NCBI RefSeq assembly: GCF_023343835.1
Contig: NC_064440.1
Span: 35,781,537-35,845,536 of the forward strand
From: Lagopus muta
Lineage: Eukaryota > Chordata > Aves > Galliformes > Phasianidae
DNA length: 64,000 nt
Direction of reading: 5' to 3'
Positions 51,101 to 63,100 of the stretch are shown here, piece by piece. How positions within the stretch are numbered: the first letter of the stretch is position 1; each line of letters opens with the position of its first letter. The notes beneath the pieces were generated by a model. The model saw only the letters and a list, made by a program, of their open reading frames with translations. It did no database searches and was not told where the DNA came from. The translations under genes were made by a program, and so were the position numbers.

Positions 51101-54100
51101 TCATAAGACATCCACCACCCTGCCCTGTCACAAGCTATTACAAGTCATTCTTCATCAGTTTTTCTAGGGTATTTCATTTCAACTTGTCTTTAATGTCTTG
51201 TCTAAACGTCAGAAGAAACCATGCTGTCCTGTTAAGAGTTACTCCTGCTGAGCAAAGAAGAGATGTGAGATGGAAATAAATGATTACTATCCCTGCCCTA
51301 CAAATTTACAGTGGTGAGTTAGGCAGGGCATAAGACCTGCTGTGACCAGCCTGTGTCTATTAATTCTAGCACAAAAACATCTCTCCCTGGTCCTCTCTGG
51401 GCAGCACATAATTGGCCCTCTGATACCTAAGAGATTCCCAGATAACAAGATTATTAAAGCAACAGGAGCTCTCTGGGAACATACAGGGCTTTACAGTTCC
51501 ATTCCTGGGGAAACCTCCCCTATTAAAACAACACAATATCAATCCCAGCAGAATTCAAATTCATTGTCCAAAACAAATTCCACATGTGCCTTTGGTTAAA
51601 GACATGCAAAACATCAAAGCGATTTTTATAATAAGTATTCATCCATACTCCATCATTCACAGTGGGCCTTGGCAAAAGCAGCTGAGTTTCAGGGTATGTT
51701 GAGGGGCCTTCCAAGCAGCCAGGAAACTGCATATAAACGAATTTCCTTTTACCTAGCAAGCAGAATCATGTGAGTTCATGTTCTGTGCAATATCTATCTT
51801 AGATGCAAGCAACAGAGACGACTTTTGAGGAAGAGCCTTGAAAGCTCACATCTTTCAGAACCATCCACTGTAAAGCTGCACAACAAGGTACAAGGCCGGT
51901 CTACTCAGCATTTGGAGAAACACTGCAATGGGAGTTGTTCCCGTTCTCTTGGTGCTCTGCCTGCCCTCCACCTCCTCCTAGAAGAAGCATTTGCTCAGGG
52001 CACGAGGAGCCTGTATCGACACAAAGGAAAAGCATCAGCGACCGCGCACAGGGTGGCTGAATGGACCAGACAGCTCGATATCAAGAGAAGGGAGGGAGCC
52101 TATAGTACTCATCATCATCTCACCTCTCTGCTGTGCAGCCCCAACCCTCTCTGCAGCTTGCTGTAACATTCCACAAGCCCAGTCACCTCCCTTACCCAGT
52201 GAGAAGCTATGCACTCCTTTTGGCTGGCTTATTTTCAGTGACTCAATGAGTTCCTTCGGCCAAATGCATACCCGACAGCTGCAAAGAGAAGTGGTGGGAG
52301 GCAAACATGGAGATGCAGGGAAGCTGTAGGATGTGCTCCTTTTGGGGCCAGCAACTGGCTAAGCTGAGACTCCACCCTGCATCCTTAGCTTTCCGCCAGC
52401 TGAAGCTCCCAGCCTGCTGGCTGCTGAGCCAATACAAGGGCAGGGATGGGAACAAGCAGCCAGCACCAAAGCTGCCACTATGGCAGACAGAAAAGGTGAT
52501 GGCTGGAAAAAGAGGTGACTGAAGGGAGACGGGACACAGCTCCATGGAACACACCAGTAGTTGTGAGAACAGAAAGAGGAGTTGGATATTTGACTACTTC
52601 TTCCAGTACAAGATACAGGTGCCAATAAACAAAGCCGACGGCTAGATGGATCCCTTGCTGAAGGACACTAAAAATTCAGTCTCTCAATGGGAGACCAAGT
52701 GAATACTTGGAAGAGACTTTCATTTACCATGACTTGAAATTGAGTGTAAGTTTCCTAGTTGAACTTGCAGCAATGCCACGTCACTGTCAAGTGGCTGGCA
52801 CACTCTAAGGACTGCTCCACGCTCTCTACCTTCAAATAAAACTTTAAGACTAAAGAAAAAGTACAACTTAATCAACGTGTTAATAACAGCAACAAGTAGC
52901 TGTAGAGGTATGCATGACCTCTACCAAACATTTCCAAGGAAATAAGAGTAGCAGCACTTAGGGTGAGACAAATCCCACCCAACCCTTTCCTGGCATCATC
53001 AGCGCAGACCTACAGAGCACATGTCTGCCCAATACCAAGTGTCAGAATGCAGACAGTAACAACCTTTCCCCTGAAAAGTAGGAAAGGCCACGTAGTTACC
53101 ACTACCTGGGAGCAGATGCCCCTCCAGAGTGACCCAGCAGCTTCAGGAGGTGAATGCCAGCTCCTGCAGGAACACTGCTGGATAGTGGATTTTTTCACTG
53201 CAAGAAAATGGAGGAGACTGAGAATCAAGCTCTGGTCTGCTGTGATACACTGCAGAACCTGGAGCTGGCAGCAGGGATTAGCTCAAGAAGTATGCTATAA
53301 AAACCACTGTATGAAGAAAGGAACTAATGAAATAAGCTCTACCCAGCAAAGGTAGAACCGGCTCAGAGGAATCAAACTGCTCAACTTTAAAAGAACATCA
53401 GTAAAAAGATGAAAACAAGATCATCTCATCAGTTAAATTAAGAACTCTGCCACAGAAGTGCCTGTCAAAGCTATAAATGTGATGAAAAGCCCTATAAAGT
53501 GGTATATGCTGCAGAGTAGCAGCAAACAGTTTTAGCCAGCTGTTTGCTATATGCTGCAGCCACGGCAAATAAAATCATTTCAAACCAGACGTGTACAGGT
53601 AGAGCTCTGGAGAGTTTCAACAGCCTGAAAAGGTCTACATCCATAAGCTTAGAATCTGTCTTCTTTTCCAACACTCCATGAGCAAGAAAGAATCACCACT
53701 CTCTTCCCTTCTGCCTATAAACATGCATTCATGAGGTGCAGAGTTTGATTTCCACAGGACTGGAAAAGACAGACATTTGCCTACAGCTTGGCTCCTACCA
53801 TCCTTTCCTTAGTGCTGTGAGCATTCACCACAGCCTGAGTAAGACAGCTCTCAAAAGCTTTAGTGGATTGAGGTTAAAACAGACACAATTTAAATTGTTC
53901 AGTGGTTCCTGCCCTTCATTCATTCATTTAAAAACAACCAAAAACCAACACGTAACTCTCAAAAAAACAAAACAAAACAAAAAACCAACAACAAAAACCA
54001 GAGAAATCATTAGAGATCCAATGGAAAGATAAGTGTCCATAAGGAGGACATGGCTTATTTCTTTAAAGCCAAAGCATTTTCAGTTCAAACCAGATAGCTG

Positions 54101-57100
54101 AGTATCTGCAGGAATCCAATCTGTAGAAAGGAATTTGTGACTTGCAATTCGAGCAACTACAAACACCATAAACAATCTAATGTGTATCTCCAGCTCTGCT
54201 TTTGCAAGACAGCCAAGAGTAAATAAGCAACAGGGCATGGCTAAATATTTTACTGCAGTCATTTTCCAGTGTCAACTTGCAACAGCACTCCACACTGTGT
54301 GTACTCCACACTGGCAGAATGCTTTGTTTTTCCTTAGGAAAGGGCATGTTAAGAACACCAATTACTCACCTCATAGTGCAGGGTCCACTGTCTATTGTTG
54401 GAAAAAGCAACTGAATTCAAGTCACAATGACTTAGCTAAGTGTAGATTCATTTTTTTAACTGGGCAGGCACAGTGCAAGAAGCTCCTTACAACAGGAGTG
54501 CCAACAGAGCTCTGGTTGGAACTAGATGATCTTTAAGGTCCCATCCACCCCATTCTGTGACCCTGAGTGAAAGCAGCTCTTTGGTCACCATTTGTACATT
54601 AAAACCCCCTGGAGTGCTTCTCACTATAAGGGTGCTATCAGGAGAAAAGGAAGATGGCGTACTACAGCTCAACAACTCAAATTCACATATCTTCACGCTT
54701 TAAGACCCGTGGAGATGTTACCCCAAGGAGCTGGAGCAATGCAGGGATGGGAGGGAGGTCGAGAAGCAGAGCGAAGCACCTTCAGTACATACATGCCAAA
54801 GCCATTCCCTGATTTAGAGCATGATATTCAGTACAAGAAACCAAGCAGAAACTGGCCAATGTGGGGCTTCCTTCAAAGTTCCCTGGGAGATGCAGAAGAA
54901 TGGAAGCAGTTCGGCTGAAACTTCTTCCTCCATTCCTCCATCAGCAAAATATCTTTTTTTCCCAACTATTTTTTCATGTGCTGTTTTTTTTTGTTTGCTT
55001 GCTCTTAATGTCTTAACAGAGGTTTACCTTGGACACCGCGTTCCTATTATGTTACAGGACAGGAGGGTTTCAGAGGGTAAGGTTGTGCTGCTTCCCAAGA
55101 AACTGTTTCCTTTCACAAGACTCAATGTTAGAGTGCCAAGTTTAAAGCAGATTATTTTAATAGCAGTGGGATGTTACTTGCCTTTTGGATTCAGATAGGC
55201 ACCCCGTGCTTGGGACAGCGTGGCATGTAAAGCAAAACCAGAGATCTGACAGCCCCAAGGGGCTCAAAGTCCTCCTCCCCTCCATATTTGGGATGGTTAT
55301 CTCTGCCTGTTGCCCATGCTACCCTTGAAGGTAAGCAGGGAAGAAAAGCTGCATAGTTCCAAGGCAGAAGAGGGGCTATTCAAACTTCTCACGCTTCCCA
55401 TGCACATTTAAGGTTGATGAGAACAGAGGAGGACCAGTGAGAAGGAAACAGGAACAGATCATGCACCTATTTCCTACCCTTTCCCAAAAAACCTTCAGAA
55501 ACAACTTCATTAACCTTCATTTTTAGTAGTTCCTCAGGTTCCTGTAGTCCTACAGCTATCTAGCTAGGCAACATCTTCCTTTATTTTAGAAATGGCTAAA
55601 AATATTTTTGCAGAGATAAAGCAGCAAAAATAAATTGAGCTTTTCCTAATTTATTGCGTGCCTGTTTTCATCCCCTCCTGAATCCAAAAGCAGATAGGGC
55701 TGGGCATTACAACTGTCAAACAACTCCATAAAAATGAGAAATGGAACAGGAGTCCTTGGTCTAAAAAACAAAAAGTTTGGCAAGACAAGAAAAAAGAAAA
55801 ATGGCAGGAGAGGAAAAACAGAAGATTGTTACCATGGCATCCATCTTTGATAGGATTACAAACATAGAAAAAGAAGAAAAAAAAGAAGACAGAATATCTT
55901 AAACTCCTTAATTCTGCAAAGGCAAGACTACCATGGAAGCCAACTCTTGTTACCTAAGTAAACTGTGAATAGCTACAGGATTCTGGAAAAAACCAAAACC
56001 ATAACTTCTGTGAAGTTCTACTTGTTCACACAGAGCAGATTATGTGTATGTGTGCATATGCATATGTAAAGTGACTAACTGCTACAACAAACCTGTGTAA
56101 AATCTGAGGCCGGCCAGAGGCCAAGGTGTGTAGCACCCCACAAGAGTTATGTCCACAGTAAAGCTCACTGCACTGCCTTCACACAATATGGAGCTGCACT
56201 GACTAGACAAACACAATGTGAGGAGTGTAGCGGATGGAGGGATAGCTGAAGGATCAATACTTTTGTCTCTGCTTTCCTCACACACTGCGAGAGTGCAAAT
56301 TTCACCTCATGACAGAAAGGGACATTGCACAGTTTGGTTTGGAAGAGAACAGGAAAGAAATCACCGGATGGAAGCCGAAGGGATCCCTTCAGGATCAGCA
56401 AACAGGCGCTGCACAGTGGGGAAAAGCAGTATGTGGGTAAAGAGAGAGGAGCAGAGGGTTCACCAATTCAGTACAGGAGCAAGAGGATGCCTCAGATGGG
56501 AAGCTGACGACTAACACTGTTCTAAGCAAGCCTTACGCACACGCACTCACTGGAGCCCGAACTCATATTGTGATAGAAAGCATCTTTGAAGGTAGTTCAA
56601 GAGTGTGGAATAAATTCTTCAAAAGAATTCTTCATAAACTGCCTGCTCCAAGGGTAAGGCACACATCCCTCACTTTCTTCCAGTTGCATCGCTCCGGCTA
56701 ACAAAAGATAAAAAACATTCTGATAAAAGATCTGCTTTATTACAAAAGGAACTTCTAGGTGCATGGACCTGTCTTGTGGTGAGAGAGTTTATGTGCCCAA
56801 GCATTTGTTCATTTTCTTTAGTATTCACACCCACACATGCACTTAAAGAATCCCAGCAAGCTAGAAAGAGGATGCAATACTCCCACTGCACGTTCTTACC
56901 CCCTGGAGGGAGGATGGAAAAAAAACAACAAAAACCCTCGAGTGTTGGATGCAAGCTGTGTTTTATAGCATTCTGCTGAAAATAGCCCTGTTCTCCAGGA
57001 TTTCTTAGATCACTCTTTAAAAACATTGGGGCAAGGCGCTGGACAAATAGATTTCCTCTATGCTATAGTCACCTTTGTGACTGCACAAACCAGGGTTGGA

Positions 57101-60100
57101 GCCAGTGGGCTAACACGCATGCCTTTAATTAGAAATGATGACATGGGAAAGAAGATCAGATATTAAATACTTACCTTTCCTGTTATAGCAAAAAATTCTC
57201 CACTCTGATATGTAAGTGAACAACAGCAAGCCCTCCACTCCAAACTCTTGTCCATAAGCAGCAGCCTCATTAATTTATTTCACTGTCTTTTCAAATACAA
57301 AGATTGGGTAAAAGAAATATTGATAATTTCCCTGCAATCTGCAATGTAACCATTATTGTAAAGTTCTGCAGCTTCATTTTCAGAGGTAAAAAAGTAGGTG
57401 ACAGTTTGACTATGAAGCTCAGACAGCTGCACTTTTATGTAGACAGCAAAGAGCATGCACCTAAACAAATCCTCTTTTCACCATCCCTAGGAGACTGAGG
57501 CAGGACTTGCCGACACGATTTGGGAGCACGAAGTACAAAAGTACATTATTTAAGTGCACTGATTCCATTACACAGAACCATTTGGTTTTGTCTTCTCTGC
57601 AAACACATCTGCCCATGTGCTCCAGCTTCACATGGCACACACGGAGCTTGGAGCACTGTCTGTGGTTCTGTGCACGGCTGGAAGAAAGTGCAGAGATACA
57701 GCAGTTGTGGAAAAACAAAAAAAAAACCCATAGCATTCAAGCCTTTACTAGTCTGACAGTTCCTAAAATAATGTTGCTTCACTTAAGAATGAACATGCTT
57801 ATCTCTGATCTACATACCCTGACTAAAAGGTTACTTTTCCTGTGCCAGAAAAGCATCTTTAGAAGTTTATGAATGCCTGAACAGAACGTCTGAGCCCTGC
57901 CAGATGACTCCACAGTAAGAGGAAGAGGCAGAAAGCCACCTCCTCACATACAAAAAGAACATTTACAGAAGAAATTAAGAGGATGTACATAAAAAGCAAT
58001 CCCATGGTGTTCAGAGCTGTATGTGGTTACCTCGCGATTTTGAGGAAAGGAAAATGTACTCAAATCTCATTCCCTGAGAAGTCTTTCCTCCTCCTCCTCA
58101 GTTGCTTGTGACTAATTAATATTTTGAACAAAACCCAGCTTCTGCCTGGAATTTGAAAATCCCTGAAAACCACTGTTATTAGGCAGCATGAACTGTGTGC
58201 ACGCAGCTCTGAAAAGCACAGCACTTAGTTGCCTATTTGTATGAGCAGGGATGTATAGCTAGTTACAGGACTGCCGAGGAAGAAAAATCCCCTGCACAAA
58301 TCATTGTGTTTATCTGGTAAACATCATTACTCTAACTTTAAAAGCATGCATTTCCCACAAGGAAAAGTTCAAGTTCTGTAATTACACCATAATTAAGCCT
58401 TTATTTACAAGTCACGTGAGCCTAAAATCTTTATCTGTCTTCAAACGCAAGAGTGGTAGCAGAGATGCAACCATCTGTGCACAGACACGGGCAAGGCGAG
58501 GCTTTATGAGCTGAGATTCCCTCCCATCAGACCCAGCAAACTCGTAGCCAAGACTTGTGTCTACAGTTCATCTGCTTCTCCTGTCTGTGCTGCTTGGTGT
58601 CGTGCTGCATTACCTCTGAATGCAAGCAAGCAGAAACTCACAACTTTGTCTGCTAAGCAAAGTGGAGGAAAAATGCAGCTCCTAGGTTTCAGCACAAATA
58701 ATTGGATTCTCAGAACATTAAACAGCACATGGGGCTGGCCCTGTGCTCACCTTTCTAGTAGCTTAGGTGAATGCTTCACATCTTTTCCACTGTGCACATT
58801 CCCCATGCCTGAGGGCTTACAAGTATCCAGAAGAGAAAAAAATAAATAGTAGTCGGCACTGCCTGGATTTAACAGAACGCTTTGTGAATCACACATGACT
58901 CCTCTTTATTCCAAATGACATTATCACTTTCCATACTACTTCCCTGAATCAGGGCCTAAAAGCACGCCTGCAGATGGGAGATTTTATTTTGGCAATGTTT
59001 TTTGCAATGAAAAGCTCAGGCTCCTGCTGTCAACTAACTGGCATCGAGCAGAGCAATCCAAAATCCCAGCTTTCTTCCCCAGGTACTCACATACCTACTC
59101 CTAAGCACCCCTTTGCTGCAAGGGAAGTGACTTTTCCCCGAAGGCAGCTATCTGAGGAGACAGGACATTCCCAGTTTCATGCCAACACAGAGAGGAATGT
59201 GCTGCTGTACAGCTGGAGGGAAAAAAAAGGCTTTCAGAAGTAGCCCCCCTGCTTTCCAGCACACAGCTCTGAGGTCCTAGCTGTGTGTCAGGCAGCCTCA
59301 GCAACTCCCAGCTCCTCTGCTAGGTGACATTTCAGCCAAAAAAGCCTATCATCTATGGGAAGAAAGGCACCATCAGCACAGATGGATGTTGTGTGCTGGC
59401 AACAAGGCATGCAGTAGGCCATTCTGAACTATGTGCTGCACACACATAGACATCTCTTGGAGTGAAGGACTTCACAAACTCTTAGACTGAGCCTGAAGCT
59501 TGGGATTCAAAACGTCACACTAAAAAGCACAAAACTGGTAGCTCAGATGAACCACAGTAGCTCAAGCAGCTTTTTGCTGCTTTAACTCTTATTGTTAACC
59601 CCCCTTACAAGGTGAAAGGAATACATCTCAAACGAGGCAGCACAGCATGAACACAGAGCCTCTCCACTGCACAATTGACTGAGGAGGAACAAATTCTGCT
59701 AACAGTTGTTTCAGAAGTCCCTATGAATATTCGAGAAGAAAACGCTGCTAGTTCAGCTTCCAAATGAGCCCACAGAACAGTTTTAATTCTATTAAGAGAT
59801 TGTATACAAGCACAACCAGAAAAATGACAAAGCGCAAATCATGATTTGCATGGTTAGAAACAACTCATACAGATACTCCTTTCCTTTTGTGATTTCTAGG
59901 GAAATAAACAAAAACCCAGCAACCACAGAAGATTTCAACACAACTTGAAAATGAACCATCACCTGCAACTTCTGTTTGTCCAATCATCATTACTTAATTG
60001 CCATCAGTGCCACAATTTCTCTGATGAGAATTCACAACACCTGGCCCTTAGGAGAACGCTGCGTGGTAGGGCAGGACCCCATGCCAGCTGAACAACAATA

Positions 60101-63100
60101 ACCGATAAGACAAAGTGCTAAGTCAATTGGAAGCCATTGTCTGCAGAATCAGAAAGGCGAGCAGCTAATTAAAACATTGTGTGGGAGCCTGCATGAGGTG
60201 TATGAGAGTGCTGGGCCACAACAGGCTTTGGATGTGTGCCCGCTTACAGAAACAAACTATTTAAAGCAACAACAGTTCTGAGATCCAATGTAATGTTCCT
60301 ACCTCCTCAGCCCACTTCAGAAAAACACCCCCTCCTCAAGGGTTTTATAAGCAGCCTTCTTTAGTCGCCATGGGTTTCCAATTTTCTGCTTTGACTCAAA
60401 GGATTATTTTAGATTTCAGAGGTCAGAGACTAATCAGGGCAGGAGAAACAAAGACAAAGGAAAACCACTTATCCTTTAGTCCACATCTAAAGATCAAAAA
60501 AGAAAATCAGCTTACGAAACAAACCATTTGTTTCATTATTCCTCTTATGTAGAAGCTAGACTTCAAAAAAGGTGGGGACCCAGGCAAAATCCAGAACTCG
60601 CTCTTTGAAACGTGCATCTGTGTACGTGAGATTAGCACCCAGGCTGTGCACAGGACAGTGGTGAATGCACTCACACTTTTGCAGGGACTGTCGTGTGGCT
60701 GTTGGACAGGTGCTCCCTTTCCAGGGTTACTCACCGATCGAAATTCGTAATAGATTTTATCGTACTCAGCGCCTCCAATTGTGATTTCTGGAATGAACCG
60801 AGGGATGGCTACAGGATCCAGCACTCCGTCTTTGTCCTGAACACTGAGGGGCAACAAGGATAAGAAAAATACTGTTAGTCCAGATTCTGCAACAACAGTT
60901 CTGAGTTTGACCGAATATTAAAGAACTGTTTCGCTGTTCAGCAGTTCTCTGACAGCTTTTCCCTCTTTTCAGCATACGATGTACACGTAGCCCCGTCCCT
61001 CCTTGCCCCCAGCTTGTTTCTGCTCCACCTTCTTCCTTTTCCAGTTCCTCCCCAAGGTTTTACCTTCCCCAGAGAGGCTCTGCCACGCCTGGGAACCTCC
61101 TCTTAGACACCTCTTTTTGCCTTCATACCTGAACAAGGTAAAAATGCTGGTGCTACAAAAGTCCACCAGCTACAGTAACTTCATTTAATTACCTTTCCTG
61201 TTCCATTTGCTTTCACAAATGAATCCTCACAAGGATTATCAGAAGATAGCACTTTTCTGCCTAAAGTTTTCATTTTAAAGGGCACTGAGACAAACAGATG
61301 TTTGGAAGCAGGCAGTATCCCCAGCATCCCACCTGGGAGCAATCAGGGGAAGTTTGCTGCAGCAGCCGGTAGGACAGTTAGTGACAAAGGGTGCAAACAG
61401 CAGGATCCCCACAAAATCTACAGCACCCAGAGCCAGCACTTCCGAATATCCCAAATTTTAAGCGTCTGAGAAACTGCTAGAAAGCCACCTTCTGCATACT
61501 GCTATTAATTTGCAGATCAACAGTGCCACCTATGTGCATCTGGGGAAAAACACATCTGCTGTCCTCTACTGCAAGCCATGACCAAGTTCTGAATTTAAGA
61601 GCTATTCAAATAATTGTGTTGTTAGTCTCTGGTAAACTGCATTTCCTGACAGGCACAAATGAAACATATGCCCCGAGGTAATGTGAAACTAACTGCCCTC
61701 TAGCATTTTTTCCCCTAAATTGCAAAGCTTAGCAACTCACCTCACAGTTTCAAATAGTAAATGAGACTGCTAAGACATACTGACACTGTGATCTATCCTG
61801 CTGCAGACCAGTCAGTAAGGAAACGCAGGAATTCAGTAAGAGATGAAGAGAAAAAAGGACAAATGCCCATTTACAGGGCCAACACCAAGGATATTCCCTA
61901 CAAACTATTCTAGCATCTACACAAATATTAAGTCAAGTATTTTCTAACCGGCTGGGCAAACAAAAGCAGAAGCATCTCATATTTATTCTGAAGCCTGTGG
62001 ATGACACACTGTGGCCATAAGCACTCTGGAGATCTGTGGCTCTGCACTGTAAGACACAAAAAGTCAAATGGCAAATCCAGTGAGGTTCACGTTGCGTTTA
62101 AGTCGTCCCTTTGCACAGTGCAGATGTCGAACTGCACCTACCAGGGACAGCTTTCTGACAGAAACAAGTAGCAGGAGCATTCAGCTGAAGAAGAAAACCC
62201 CAGCTGACAAACCCCATGGCATTCAACACGCTGAAACCTAGGAGGAAGAGCCCTCGTTTGCTTCCTCACTAGTACAAAGAAAGCTGTTCTCATGACGTGT
62301 GAACACTGGCCCTCTCACGGTCTCCTCCAATCCTTTCCACTCCAGAAGATCTTGGATAACTGAGGATGGAAAAGCTCGCCCAGAGCTGCAATCCGATTAT
62401 GGTTTTATTTTAGAGTCCTGGTATATTTAGAGCAGAGCACCTTTGCACCAGCCATGTCTCAGGCCCACGGTTAACTAAACAGAAAAGAATAGGTAGCAGC
62501 CCTTCAGCTATCAACTCTTCACTCCTTAGGAGCAGTCCACCCTCCAGCTGTGCCTGAGATCAGTACTGATGTCATGTGCTTTCACTGTGCAGAGAGCACA
62601 GACAAGTAGCAAAGAAGACACTGAGCTAAGCATTGAAGAGGACTACTTGCAGGCACTGTTTAAATACCTTTCTCAGCTCAGCCTTATCAGCACATCCTGT
62701 GGAATACCCACTTATTTACTGGTGAATAAACATTTCCATGCCTTTTCTCCACACAAATGTCCTATAGAAATACGAGAATCAGCGTCCTGCCAAACACCAG
62801 CAGATGTTCTGGACCTGACAAGCCTGTAGGAGAATGCAGATAAAGTCTGTCCAGGCATATGTAAAATATAATTTGACAGGGGAACAAAGCAAGTCCAGCA
62901 GTCAACCAGCCTGCAGACTAATCTATTCCCTCAGGAACCTCAGCCAAATAGGAACTGCCCTTTACAATCACCAGGCACAATTTATTTTAGTTGGTGACCT
63001 AGACAGAAAACCTGCTGCTTTTACCAATCCTTTGCTCTTGGTACTGCTGCTTCCAAAGGAAATGCTGTACTACAGAAAACACAGGCAAACCTGTCGCTGC

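Larger units (their letters stand above)
48164..54369 (-). other. Last intron of the right-hand gene (6.2 kb)
   Basis: Holds the candidate cassette at 50704-50732, a CR1 3' end at 49915-50145, and a simple A/C-rich tract at 53957-54000. No other coding signal seen. Confidence 0.6.

Noticed and set aside
52670..52730. Stretch recalling the internal control region of 5S rRNA (gggagaccaagtgaatacttgg)
   Set aside because: Only a few words match and their order is wrong for 5S rRNA; no flanking 5S sequence.
59079..59103. 25-nt exon-like segment (minus) with TTCCCTTGCAG acceptor and GTGAGT donor
   Set aside because: It would break the phase of the D-to-E junction and is too small to judge.
61132..61172. 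Second exon-like segment (minus) with CAG|GTATGA donor
   Set aside because: The intron to the segment above would be about 20 nt, and the acceptor lacks a pyrimidine tract.
61193..61332. Exon-like segment (minus) ending GGAAAG|GTAATT with a good acceptor and one open frame
   Set aside because: Its phases (needs one base in, leaves none) do not fit between exons C and D, which already join correctly. Kept only as a possible alternative exon.
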